DNA from: Paramacrobiotus metropolitanus
Taxonomy: Eukaryota; Tardigrada; Eutardigrada; Parachela; Macrobiotidae
Length of the DNA stretch: 64,000 nt
Reading direction: 5' to 3'
NCBI RefSeq assembly: GCF_019649055.1
Contig: NW_026570221.1
Span: 1,364,001 to 1,428,000 of the forward strand
Shown here: piece after piece, positions 1-11,786 of the stretch
Layout: the number at the start of each line of letters is the position of its first letter
How positions within the stretch are numbered: the stretch's first letter is position 1
Notes under the pieces: model-generated
The model's input: the letters and a program-made list of their open reading frames with translations, nothing else
Databases searched by the model: none
What the model was told of the DNA's origin: nothing
Made by a program: the position numbers and the translations under genes

Positions 1-1780
1 AAGCAAACCAAAGGCAATAAAAATATAGGAGTATATTTTGCTATGAACTTTAGAACCTTTTCTTGCCAAAAGGCGATCCCCGTCCGACTCAGTATAAGCA
101 CCATATGGGATGAGGTCATCCGGATCACACCGCCTAATATGATTATACCGAGAACTCGTCACTGGTAACTTTCCAAAAATGTAGTGGAATAAGTTCGATG
201 AAAAAACGGCATTGAAATTTTGAAACGTTGCGGTTGAAAGTGACCCTCAGAGTGTGGGTCTTGGAACGGGCATTGCAGTTTAGTTGGCATACAAGTTCAC
301 TTTGCCGAGATTTTGTAATAATATCGTAACTATTGTTTACTTCTTTTAAAAAAGATTTTAAAAAAGTATGAGCCATTTTTTCATGCGAAATCTCAAATTT
401 ATTGTAGAACGAAAAGAAAAGAAACAAAAATGTTCGCAAATTTTTTGCATTTGCATCGAGGGTAAGCAGTTATTATCGAGTTCGCTTATTCTTGAAGCAT
501 GCAAAAAATTGCTCTTTTGTGGTAGATACTGGGCATGCTGCGATGCTGAATCTGTGACTGAACAGAAGGCGGGCATTTAATTACGGTTAGACTCTTCGTT
601 TATGTTAAATAGGGGCAAATTGGCATTATAAACTTGTACATCACATGAAGTCAAGGGCGAAGGCTTAAGTTACTAACGTAATGAAGAAGCATCGGAATCG
701 GACACGGGATTTGGCTACGGTCATTTACATCTTCACTATAACATACAGAAATCACTGCTCTGCTGTTGCTTTGTGCTTTTTCTTCAAAATTGTTCCACTG
801 CATAAATTTTGAAATTACTCAGTAACAAAATTTACCCGTCAAATATCCACCAACACATAAATCGCAACGTCTTTATTACAAATCAAGTAACTCTAAGTTC
901 AATCTTTGAAGCGATTATCCTTTTTAAAAACTGTGATATAAAAAATTGTGATATAAGTGTTTTTGAAAATTTTTGAACTGCATGAGATTCAAAAAAGTTT
1001 TTTAAATTTAGTGCTGTGACATTGCAGAAAGTTTTAAAAATTTCTGTAGCGGTCCAGAATAACAGCAAATTCCTTTTTTATTTGCGTTGTGAGTTCAAGG
1101 TACCGGGTGGCTGGACTAAATGGCCGTCACCGTTTTTCGTTTGACTTTAGCGAACTACTTGCCGCTCCTGAAAGTGTTCACACCCATTCGACAGACAGTT
1201 TTATCGACTCCTAGGAAGGCTACAGTTTTCTTTTTAAAATTCACACACTTTTGTTATACCCTGTATCGAATAAAATTGTGAAAAAAGTTTTCGTGTCCCA
1301 GTTCGGAAGATTCGAACTCTCGTGGCCTTTCGTCGCCGTCTTCGTTTACAATTTTCGTTAAAAAAAACAGTTTGCGCGAGATCCTTTCGCAAATGTCGGT
1401 AAAAAAGTTTCTTACAACAAAGATAGTTTGCGGATTATTAGAGAATTCAGGGAGCGCGGTCGGCGTTCTACAATTTTTTTGCCAACCGACGTCGCTAAAA
1501 TTTTGTTCCTGCAGTAAAGAATCAAGGAACATTAACCCTGCTCGGAGTAACATGACATTAAAAACTCGGCTTGGCTGATAAACAGTTATTTTTATTTGGC
1601 AAGGGTGAATTCGAATTCTTGCATTCGGATCATCGTTCAACTATTAGGTGTTACGACTAGTTTCGCAAAGCAGTTCATAAAAAAAGTAAAGATTTTTCAA
1701 AACGTCGAACTAACTGAACTTGTATATGCAATAAACATTCCTTTTCGAGTAAAACTAATATGGAGCCCTTCAGCGAGGTC
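1..1780. other. AT-rich stretch without a supported gene
   Basis: Short open frames occur on both strands, but none shows a recognisable domain or a convincing splice pattern, and they overlap on opposite strands as expected by chance. No clear repeat boundary is visible before the foldback element that starts near 1,781. Confidence 0.5.
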
Positions 1781-2543
1781 GATCACTTCGGCCGCGTTAC
1801 GTTTCGGCCGAAGCTCACGTCTGACAACACTCATTTCGGCCTCCGCTCATTTTGGCAACGGCACATTTTACCGCCTTCGGTTTCCCAAGTTTTCCCTGTT
1901 TATGTTATTTTCTTAGCTTTTCTTGGGTTTTTAGGTTTTTTTGGGCCATATTTCTTAGGTTACTTAGGTTTTCTTAGGATTTCCTAGGTTTTCTTGTGTT
2001 TGTAAGGTTTCTAAGGTTTTCCTGGGTTTTTTTAGGTTTCTTAAGTTCTCAGCTTTCTTAGACTTTCTTGGGTTTCAGAGGTTTCTCAGGTTTCTTATGT
2101 TTCTTAGGTTTTCTTGGGTTTCTTAAGTTTCAGAGGTTGCTTAGGTTTTTTTTTAATTTCCGGTGTGTTTTCAGGATTTTTAGCCTTCTCTCCCGCGATG
2201 GTAGGCTTCATTTGATCTCGTACGTGTCTAAGAAACCTGAGAAAGCTTAAGACCTAGGAACCCAAAGAAACCTAACCTAAGAAACCTAACAAAACTAAAT
2301 TTATCATAAAGAATCTTAACAAAACTAAGAAGCCTAACAATAAGAACAATCTAGGAAAATCCTAAGAAACCTAAACAAAACCGAAGCAACATAACGAAAG
2401 CTTGGGAAATTGAAGATGACCAAATGTCCTTTGCCGAAATGGGAAGTGGCCGAAATGACTGCTGCCCTAAGTGAACCCCGGCTGAAATGAACGTCGGTCG
2501 AAGTGATCGCATGCGGCCGAAATGTATCGCAACCGAAGTGATC
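1781..2543. mobile_element. Foldback element, copy 1 (GATCACTTCGG ends, TTTCTTAGG arms)
   Basis: The element starts with GATCACTTCGGCCGCG and ends with the inverted form CGAAGTGATC. Each end carries a cluster of short CACTTCGG / CCGAAATG motifs. Inside these lies a long arm of degenerate TTTCTTAGG repeats (about 1,905-2,150), followed by the same repeat in inverted orientation, CCTAAGAAA (about 2,230-2,400). The whole can fold into one long hairpin. There is no ORF. A second copy with the same layout lies at 35,321-36,151. The mobilising enzyme is unknown, and I did not find a clear target-site duplication. Confidence 0.75.
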
Positions 2544-2995
2544 GGAAGCGCTGGTGGCGTGCTAGCGCGACCGAATTTTGTATACATGAACCACGAATTC
2601 TGAAGCTTTTTAGTTTTTAATAATCATTTCGAGGTTATGTGGAACATATTTATAAATGTTTTAATAAAATTGAACCGCTAACGTGATAATTAAGCGGATT
2701 AGTTTCGGTCACTGCCGGATACGACTGCGAAACTGCCGAAATCTGTCATGAAAATCAAGAAAATTAAAATAAGTTTAGAAACACAATTCGGAAAACAAAT
2801 TCAGAAATCAGTTTGACAAATGAAAATGAGTCAGCTGACTTGAGGAACTGAAGATTAAAGATTACAAAACCTATTGGAAACTACTTTAAAAACTGAACTT
2901 AACATTTCAAAATGACTCGGAGATCACAGGGAAACAAATGGTGACATTTACGAGACAAATCTAGTGACTTCAGAGTCAATGTCCACAAGCTTTGA

Positions 2996-3620
2996 TGCCG
3001 TCCTCATGAACCCGGGTTCGAGGTCCCCGAGTACTTCGGTTCGACTCAGCACGTCAAACTGTATATATATAGTTAAAATCGCACAATGAAGCAGCTATAA
3101 ATTCTGTCGAATTGCACAGCACTTTCTTTAATTTTGCAATCCGAACAATAAGGCAAGGGTCAACTCAACTGCGTTAACCAGCTATTCATCCATGACGAAG
3201 GCGATGAGCACCTCACCAGTTCCCACAATAGAAACGTATTCTGTTCGCAAAAACAATTTTTAAATTTGCGTTGTTCCCCGAATCAAGTAATAAAATGCCA
3301 GAAAAGTTCAGCACTCTTTTGTGTGAGGAAATATACTTGCTGCTACCGGACATCACTCGTCGGAGCATGCTAGTAATGTTGGTTTTGTTAGCATGGTCAG
3401 GAACATGGTCGGAAGTTCCCGATACTTCAGTTCGATTTAGCACTTGTGACTGCATATATATCGTGAAAATCTCAGTGGCGACCTCGTGGACCCGGGTACG
3501 AGGTCCCCCAATACTTCAGTTCGACTCAGCATGTCAAACTGTATATTTACAGTTAAAATCGCATTGGCGACCTCGGAGAGCCGGGTACGAGGTCTCCGAG
3601 TACTTTAGTTCGACTTCGAA
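2996..3620. repeat. Interspersed/tandem ~88-bp repeat with internal hairpin
   Basis: Related units occur near 2,996-3,086, 3,413-3,475 (partial), 3,476-3,563 and 3,564-3,620. Each complete unit carries an inverted pair GACCTCG ... CGAGGTC around a CCGGGT core, followed by TTCGACTCAGCA and a TATA-rich segment. The last two full units are directly adjacent. No coding function is evident. Confidence 0.7.
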
Positions 3621-3732
3621 AAATTCCTCCCTCTTTTCGACCACAGCAAAATTCCTCCCTCTAAAAATTCCTCCCTCTTTTTGACCACAGTGAAATTCCT
3701 CCCTCACAAAATTCCTCCCTCTTTTTGACCCT
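3609..3732. repeat. AAAATTCCTCCCTC short tandem array
   Basis: Five or so units of AAAATTCCTCCCTC are interleaved with TTTTTGACCACAG spacers, ending in TTTTTGACCCTGGC. A second array with the same end sequence sits at 14,337-14,412 inside a hAT-type element, so this is a dispersed family rather than a local slippage product. Confidence 0.75.
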
Positions 3733-4222
3733 GGCCTATCGAATGTGCGTCTTCCGAATACGGCTTCAGCTTCGGAATGGGTGCGTATGAATTGTGCGAC
3801 TTCGTAATACTGAATTCCGTAAAGGTCATGGAGGGACGACCGAAGACAAACATGATTCGCTTCCTCCCTGGTAAGATCATCTTTTGACGAGATGCGACGC
3901 CTTTATCAATCCAATTTTTTCTAGTTTTGTGACTCTGTTGGGCAGTGATGATCCCAAAGGTCATCCAACTTCTCTTCGTTACTTCAATTCAACTTCCATT
4001 AAAGGTCATGGAGGAACTTAGCCGTTTTTGCGTTGGCTTCCAAGCACTTTCCGCTTGACTCCATGGTAAAGTCCATCTCATCGCACATCCCATTTCAACA
4101 TGCCTCGAGCGGCCATAGTGCCGGCAAAGTTCACCGTCGCATCTGCGATGGGGCCGGCTGACTACCGAATTAATTTTACCCCATATATCATTTCCACATG
4201 AAATCTTTCTCTTTTTCGCCGC

Positions 4223-7200
4223 TTATGGCCCACGTTCGTAACAAGAGATCCGGTTGATTACCGTAGTTTCTCTCGTCTGATTTTTTGAACACTGAATCGC
4301 TGAAACAGGGGAGCCGACTGTAATGCCGTGACAACTCCGCTGGGACCGACTATTAGACCGAATCAATTTTATCCCACATATTAATTCCACATAATCTTTT
4401 CCTCTATTTCTGTCAATTGTGACCTTCAACATTCTTCGTGAGAGTTTGCCGACTAATCCGCTGTAGTATCTCTCTTCAATTTGACTTTTCCTGCAATACA
4501 AATGCTGCAAACAACAAAACACAAACGACAGTTTTCGATGATATTTCACGTGACCTTTATACTTAACCATCATATTCGCTTCTGATGAACTTTCGTTACT
4601 TTAACCTGATGAATTTCCAGTCACATTATTAAGCTCATTCGCCTCATTCTGACGTAGTGACCTTTCAGGTTTTGACATTTGCTCCAGTTCAAGTGCTCCG
4701 TCGATAGTCAAGCTTTCAATATAGCTTCTTATCCGTTCCCCATTTTTTCGATATTCCGTTCTCCCAACTCGTACTGAACTGCCATAGTATTAGAAAGGCC
4801 ATCCCATGACACTCCCTTTGTTCCACCAATGCCAGGTATTGCCGCGTCGGTGATGGCTATCGTTGAATTCAAACCCATCTTTAATCGTGACGTACGCAGC
4901 AGTGCTGGAAGATCCGAGCATGTAATCTGGTACGTCGGTATCTGACGGCTTCTGGGTGGGTGGCGAGTCCGACGTTTCCATACTATTATCCTAGTTTCGA
5001 CGATCGTTTCCATACTATTATACTAGTTTCGACGATCGTGAGTTTTGCCAATGAACTCGATGACGACAGATCCGATGGCGAATCTTCGCGCTATGCTTTT
5101 CCCTTCGGGGTCACTAAACGTTTCGGTTCTAGTGTCACTTGACCTTCCGGTGCTTTCATTAGGACATGGTCTGGAGTCTGATGACCTTTGGCTGTTTCTG
5201 CTTTCTCGAAACTCTTGACCTTTCGATTTTTCGTATGGACTTCAGTCGGAGTTAGTTGACCTCTCTGTTTTTCCAAACTCTCCAAAATCTCATGACCCTC
5301 AGTTGACTCACGCTTTTCTGCTGTTTCTGTATTGTTTTTTTGTGAGTTGATGTGGCCTTTCTTTCCTTGAATAGGCGCTTCGCTCTGATACGGGTGACCT
5401 TTCTTAATCGCAAGCAGACACATTGCCGCAATATCAAGAGTGTTTCTTTCTTCGTTCTTTTCATGGCAGCGGTGACCTTTCTTCCCTCTTTCCGTTATGT
5501 ACACGTACGCTGTCGGTGACCTTTTATGCTGGTTCTGTAAGCTTTTTCCGTTTCTAGATCTTTTTGGCTCTGGCTGGGAGTCGAGTCCGTCGAGGTGACC
5601 TTTCTGATTTCACTGCATGGTCTGTACTGATCTTCCGTGGTGGTCGAAAATCTGTGTCCAGACCACGTCACCTAACGAGATCGTCAGCTTTACGTTTGCT
5701 CCCAAGTCTTCTGATCTTTCTGTAAGGACTTCTGCGAGCATTTTTCCCATCGTTGGGACATCGTTCCCTTCTGCTTCGGGTATCAACTGAATCAAACGCT
5801 GCAAGTCTCTTTTTGATTTTTCGGCTATGTCTGCCATCTGTTTCTCTGTCAAAGGTTCAATGTCGACGGCGTCCGGTACAATTTCTCCAGTAACGGAAAA
5901 GGATAGAGCCGGTTCCAGTTCGCAGTGGCATTTCGAAATGGCAACTCTTCCCCTGCTCTTGTACGTTACTGTAGCTGAGGGAGGGGTGTCAATTGTGTCC
6001 CTTCTCACGCCGTACTGCAAAAGTTGCTTGTTTTTGTGCTTATTTGTCGTCTGGAGAGCCTTGTTCTCATCTTCGAGGCGCTTATTCTTTACGGCGAGGT
6101 CATCCTTCTCTTTCCTTAACTGTTGATTATCCTGATTGACCTTTTGCATATGATCATGCATTTCGAAAGTTCGTTCCTTCACGACTTTTTCCTTTTTAGT
6201 CTGCATCTTATTGATGTGTTAGGCCAGCTGAGTCATGTTCAAGTTGCTGATACTGTTCAGCTTCAGATTTCAGCTGAGTTCGGACCTCAGCCAACTCATC
6301 ATCTTTGATCATTGCGGTTCTCGTCATTTCGTAGATTTCGTTGTTAAATCTTGCGTTTTCCTGCTTCTGTTGAGCCACTTGTTGCTGCCATTCTTTACCT
6401 TCAGCTCCGATGCCGTAACCATTGTATCCAAAAGGCGTGCTTCCTTCTCCCACTTTAGGCCTTCCTTTGTGACCTTTTGCATGTCTTCTATGATCTTCGT
6501 ATTTTCTTCAGTGACCTTTTTGATCTCATCTTTCAATCGTTCGCCTTCAGTGGCTGTGAGATCTTTCAAGTCCCGTGCCACTCGAACCGCTTCATCTCGT
6601 TTCAGCTCAGCCTCATCTGCACGTTTTTGATGACCTTTTGATTCGTCCTGCAGAGTTCTAATGTTTTCCATCTCGCAGCTTTTTTTTAGATCGTTCCTGA
6701 GCTTAAACGTCTCCGTTGCTAACGTCGTTAATCACTGTGTTACTTCTGCGAAGTTGGCCGCATACTCATCTCGTTTAGCCTCAGCTTCGGTGACCTTTCG
6801 ACGCAGTTGATCACATTCATCTTTCAGTTTGGCTAAGTGTCGTGACCTTTCAACTGATTCTTCGGACATGCTGTCGTTAAGATCACTGACTGGGAGATGA
6901 CCTTCTATCTCTCTGTCATCTGCCATTTTCAGGTAATCTTCCGCAACTTCTTTTAGTCGCTCATATTTGATTTTCCACTCATCCGCGTTGCTTTTTAGGT
7001 CACCCTGTTGCTGTTCCAGTTCGTATAAGCGGGTTTCAAATGTCAGCAGTTTGTCTCGATATTCCTGTTTCTTTTTCGTCGCCTGGCTTTCTTTGGCGCC
7101 ACGTTCGTTTTTCAGTTCTGTACGCGTCTCCTCAAAGTTGACGTGGGACTGTTCGGTGACGGAGATCGTACATTGATGAACTTTCCCGTCCGGGTTCGTT

Positions 7201-7710
7201 CTATTAAATCTTCAGGTATTTCTTTGAATGGTGTTCTTTCTTCTGCTCGGTCAGCATCCTTCATCGCGGTTCGGAATGACATGTTTATCGTTGTGTCATC
7301 TTCGGTGAGGTACGACTCGTTATCTCTGCGGTTGAACATCCTTTCTTCCATTGTTTCGTCTAGCGACATCGGACTTTCCCAGATGTCGTCTCCTGTGACC
7401 TTATCATGACTGAAAGTTCACTCACTTCAGCTCATTGATATCCTCCTGTGTGACCTTTGGATTATCGTCGTGTTCCGATTTAATTAGACTAACGTTTTTA
7501 TCCTGCTGAGTTATAGCAGGGCTAGCTATTCCATCCTTTTGCGATGTCCCAGCTGCTTCCGTTGTTCGTACAGTGGCCGTTCCTTTTTTGGTGACCTTTG
7601 ATTGGTACACCTCGTTATCTCCCGCCGCAGACGCTTTGCTTTGGTCCGCGGGATCCTTTGCTTCCCTGACTGCTGTTAGATGTCAGTTCCGCATTATCTT
7701 TGTCCATGAT
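4223..7710 (-). pseudogene. Decayed coiled-coil protein block (gag-like?) with dispersed AAAGGTCAC motif
   Basis: Minus-strand open segments follow one another from an ATG near 7,710 to about 4.2 kb: 7,610-7,422, 7,369-7,112, 6,926-6,732, 6,671-6,324, 6,453-6,208, 6,206-5,610, 5,504-5,091 and 4,981-4,790, with 4,573-4,223 a weaker candidate. They change frame several times, so the gene is broken or the assembly has indels. The segments are rich in K/E/Q/R heptad-like stretches (for example 6,926-6,324 and the start of 6,206-5,610), typical of long coiled coils. No enzymatic domain is visible. The peptides KGH and KVT recur because the nucleotide motif AAAGGTCAC recurs in different frames. The long coiled coil recalls the first ORF of the giant LTR element at the other end of the window, so a retroelement gag is a reasonable guess. 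A host coiled-coil pseudogene is the alternative. Confidence 0.5.
4975..5038. repeat. Two 32-bp direct tandem repeats
   Basis: The units 4,975-5,006 and 5,007-5,038 both begin TTTCCATACTATTAT and end TTTCGACGATCG, and differ at one base. They lie inside the decayed coiled-coil block. Confidence 0.85.
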
Positions 7711-7789
7711 GATCGGATAACTTGGACGCTCCTGTCAATGTATCTCACACACACGTTATAATTTAATCGTTCAAATTTGTAAAGGTCAC

Positions 7790-9360
7790 TTTTCGATTGA
7801 CAAATTTCGTCTAAGTCCCGTTCTAAAAGTCACTTTTTCGTTAAAAAGTTCGAGAGATTTGCCCGTTCAGCAATGGAATCCTTCAGTTACTGATGTTACT
7901 GTGCTGATAAAAACCTCAACTTCAACAAAGGAGTTCAATAAAGTTCAATAGAGTTCAATAAAGGTTACCGTTTGGTCAATTTTGATCTTAAAGGTTACTT
8001 TTTGGATAACTCGCTTCGATTGAAGTTGGCTGTTGCAGGTCAGTTTCAATGGAAAATTCCTAATTGCACTGTTTACTGCCTTACTATTAGACAGATAGCT
8101 CAATTAAATCAATTTAGATTTCAACCAGTCACAGCTTAGATAACCGACCAACCAGGTTCTTTCGTTAAATATTCTGATCAGCCTGACGTCACGGTCAACG
8201 AATAGACGAGCGCACCGTGTGCAAATACTCCGCCTCTAGCTACGCTCAGCTCAGTACGGACCAATGGAAATTGCGCTTTGTACACTTTAACCAATCCGTT
8301 AATTAATTACGGTATTTTACCTGTTTACCGTCCGTTCCACGAAAAATGATCCAAATAATCCAGGTGATCCAAATTACGATTTCTTCTTCCGATGAACACA
8401 CCCAATGTGTCGATGGCGCCTTCCTCAACGACTATTCAGCCTTCTGCTATGCTTGTCAGACAGCAGCAGATCGCTTTACACCTAATTTGGTGGAGCGCGT
8501 AAAAACTGATCCGGGCACCTCTTTCGGTGCTGCCACTTGTGGCTTCTCCGCGCTGGTGCCCCACGGCCTCGATCCCTTTGTGGGATTCTAGTCGCGTAAC
8601 AGGGGAAACAGCTCAAGCTCTCCGTTTTGAGAAACCTGCGCCGCAGCCACCTGTCTTCTGAGACTCTTGTACAGCAAGGGTTACAGCACAGGAGCAAGTT
8701 CTCCGTTTCGAGATACCGGACTCTGTACCGCCGCCAATGCTGGATCCGATCGATGAAGGAAATCACACCGCTTATGGTGTGTACAATGGAAAACCAGTGC
8801 GTTACTGGTGCAAACTAATCGATAATGATCCAGATCGATCACAGGCCGTTTCGCCTGACAGATAAACAAATCAAATTCAGAAACCGTAGGTACGGCTCTG
8901 CTATCATTCAAAGTGCGATTCGCGGTGAATCCAAGGGCGAAGATCTCGGCGGACAAGATCCCGCTTAGTGAGCAATGCTATAAGTATTGCGAACGGTGCT
9001 ACAACACACGACATACGATAGCTATTGCAAACTTTACTGACTGTTGACAAGTGAAAACTCTCAGCTAGCGGACTGTTCTCATATCAGCATTCACATCCGC
9101 ATTCGCCACGTGGTGAGCACCTGACAGACAGAATCGGCTCTAAGAGTGTGCACAGAAACGGAAACTGGGATTTTGGACATGCATCCATGCATTCTAATAA
9201 ATACGAGCGTATTCCTGGCCGGCCGGAATGGAAACAACTGCTTTTCAGTGAATCTTTTGTAATGTTTGGACGCATCCGTGTGGTATCTCCGGCGACAATT
9301 GAAGTGGTAGCCGACGTCGTAGTTGTTCGTAAGACTACTCCGCTTAGTTCAGACTGGATA
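7790..9360. other. Region upstream of the transposase remnant; decayed coding fragments only
   Basis: The first part (7.79-8.3 kb) holds further AAAGGTCAC / AAAGGTTAC variants. Around 8,614-8,870 on the plus strand there is a decayed coding stretch with an imperfect 81-bp (27-codon) repeat: QALRFEKP... at 8,614 and QVLRFEIP... at 8,695, interrupted by a stop. I could not assign it to a family. It may belong to the degenerate element on either side. Confidence 0.35.
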
Positions 9361-9368
9361 ATAAAACC

Positions 9369-11601
9369 ATGCCTAAAGAAACGGTTACGCGTTTAATGGG
9401 TTTGGATAAATTCGATACCACCTTTGCTTTACAAAAGTTGTGGGACACAGATCCAGCGATGTGTCACTCTGCTACAGAGAAGATGGAAGCCCGATATCAG
9501 TCTATCGTTGCAGAATGCAAAAAAGTCATTGGAGATTTGGAAGCGGAACAGGATGCTGCATTTGTATTTTGTGGATACGGACAACTGGTTTGATGAGAAC
9601 GGAGACTAAAGCACTCAGCGACAAAAGTAATTGCTGGGTATTTTCCGATTTGTAACAGAACTGGTGGAACACACACTAGTCAAGCGGGAAAAAGCTATGC
9701 GCCATTCTGACGGCTTGCTGAGATTTTGCGGAGTTTTTAAGAATATCTCTACGGCTGCGTATACTTACTCTCGGAGCTTCTTGTTTGAAATTTTACCTCA
9801 CATCAGTCACTTGCGGGACTGTGCTTCGGCTAACTCCATGAGTGAAGGTATTCAAGAAGAAAATATGCTGAAACTTAAGACAATTTCCGAATCCCTCGAC
9901 GACAAGCACCTGGATGTCGAGCTGATTAGTGGCCAGACATTCACAGTTGAAAAACTGGAGTACCGAGGAGGGGAAATAGTCGGAGTTGCAGAGAATCAAC
10001 AGGATGTTGTTGCAGCTAAATATGGGCTGCTATTGGTTTTGCAAAGCTTCACAGGCAAAGTCAGAAAGATTTTGACATACTATTTTGTGAAAAATTTTGA
10101 AGGCTCGGAAATGGCAGAAATTCTTGAAAATTTGCTGATCCTGCGTACAAGAAGAACGAAATTTCGGCCTTTGGTTTGCTCATCTGACAACGGCGCCGAA
10201 AACATGGGATGCCATTCTCTTTTTATCAGTAACAAAAATTAGTTTCCTTGGAGATTTCCAAATCCTTGCATAGAAGGCGCATACATTTATATCCTGTTGT
10301 ACATAATTCATTTGTTGAAGCGGATTTGGACAAACTGTGTTTCGAAAAAATAACTCTTTTGTCATCGAAGTAAGTAATATAGAAGTGTAAAAATTGTGCA
10401 ACATAATGTGTAATTGTGTAACGTAAAGTGTAATAATAAATATAAATAATATACAGGGGCAATAATTTTCGGTTCTTTTGCAACGTATATTAAAATAGAG
10501 TAAAATTTAGCACTCTTGAAAATTTGCTTTATTTTTCAGGCTGGCATTCATCGGGTGGATTTGACGCTGCTTTTCCAGATTTACGAAATAGAACGCGGTT
10601 CCGTGATTAAGAATGCTCCAAACCTCACAGCAAAGCTGTTCTTCCCAAACGGATTTGAGAAGATGGATGTTTCTAACGCCAGAAAGGTGATAACCGATAA
10701 CGGTTATGCGGCTCAAACTGATAATTTCTTTATCAGTAAAATTGAATTGCAGATATTCTGTTCGCACCGTACTCTGGGTACATTAAGGATGTTAACTGAT
10801 AATACGGATCACGGTTTGCTCACAGAGCTATCCAGGATATGTGGAAAAAATCAGGAACAATGTGCTAATGATTTTAACGTGCTGGTGTGGTTCATCGAAA
10901 CCGTGCGGAAAATTGTTATGCCCCTTACGGTGTTGAGCCCTCGCCAAGCGGCACGGTTAAAACAGCCACTGTACGAGGCAATTACGAGTACTATGGAAAA
11001 TATCGATACCGTATTTTCTGTAAGTTTTATATCATGCTGATTCAAAAATTGCAAATAATACATTTTAAATAATTTTCAGAATATGAAAGCAGCTCTTGCT
11101 GAACTTTGCTTTTCCGCTAACTGGAGGAAATCACTACCTAAACCGACGTGGACTGGTCTGCACGTTACTGTATACGGCTTTAAAGTTGTAGCAAGGCACT
11201 TGCTGAATTCTCGGTTCGATTTCATCCTACCCGGGAAAATGACTAGCGATCCAGTTGAGGTAGTAGCAGGTGCAGCATTTCCCAGTTTAATTATAAGTTA
11301 GTTTACCTGGTCAAAACTCTAACTGATTATCGATTCCAACATGTTTCAATTTTCAGAGAATATATTTTAAACATTTAAGTATGGTTCCGGTAAAGTGACT
11401 GTCGTGAAAGTCAAGGAAGAAGTGAGAAAACTGGAGTCGCTGCAAAATTTGACGGGTACGACAAACGTGAGCCGATTGGGGCGTCAAAAACGGAAAAACA
11501 ATGGTCTTTCTTTCCATACGTCTCCGCTGGAAAAGAGGCGCACGACTGGCCGATCGCTACGCAGAGCGGTATTTGATTTTGGAGCAGATCTTGAGAGTTG
11601 A
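9369..11601 (+). pseudogene. P-element / THAP9-like transposase remnant with introns
   Basis: Plus-strand blocks align in order with the P-element transposase family. An RNase H-like block (9,631-10,228) carries SLDDKHL at the first acidic position and SSDNGAENMG at the second. An insertion-domain block (10,540-11,019) carries APNLTAKLFFPNGFEKMDV. A C-terminal block (11,080-11,300) carries PKPTWTGLHVTVYGFK and ILPGKMTSDPVEV. Two introns are visible: 10,229-10,539 (GT...TTTTTCAG) and 11,020-11,079 (GTAAGT...TTTTCAG). A third junction near 11,297-11,356 is uncertain. An N-terminal segment at 9,369-9,593 is frame-shifted relative to the core, stops occur between segments, and I could not find a THAP zinc finger. 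The family cuts and pastes DNA using GTP as cofactor; this copy is very likely dead. Confidence 0.7.
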
Positions 11602-11786
11602 GCTTGTGCGGAACTTCGGAGATGTATTGTTGGCTTTGCGTTCAGAAAATTTTTTGGAGCTGCAGAAAGAAATCCCTACGTTATGGAGCTCACCAGAAAT
11701 AGTTGAATTGGTTTGTAAGAGCCCGCAGAGCGTCCGTAGTACGTAATAAATTAGGTATACCTTGCATTTGCTTATATGTACGCTAC

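Noticed and set aside
143-1640. Several 60-130-aa ORFs at the window start
   Set aside because: They overlap on both strands, many start with non-ATG codons, and they show no motif or composition suggestive of coding.
1890-2430. Telomere-like TTAGG tract
   Set aside because: The true unit is the 9-mer TTTCTTAGG in an inverted arrangement inside a foldback element, not a head-to-tail TTAGG array.
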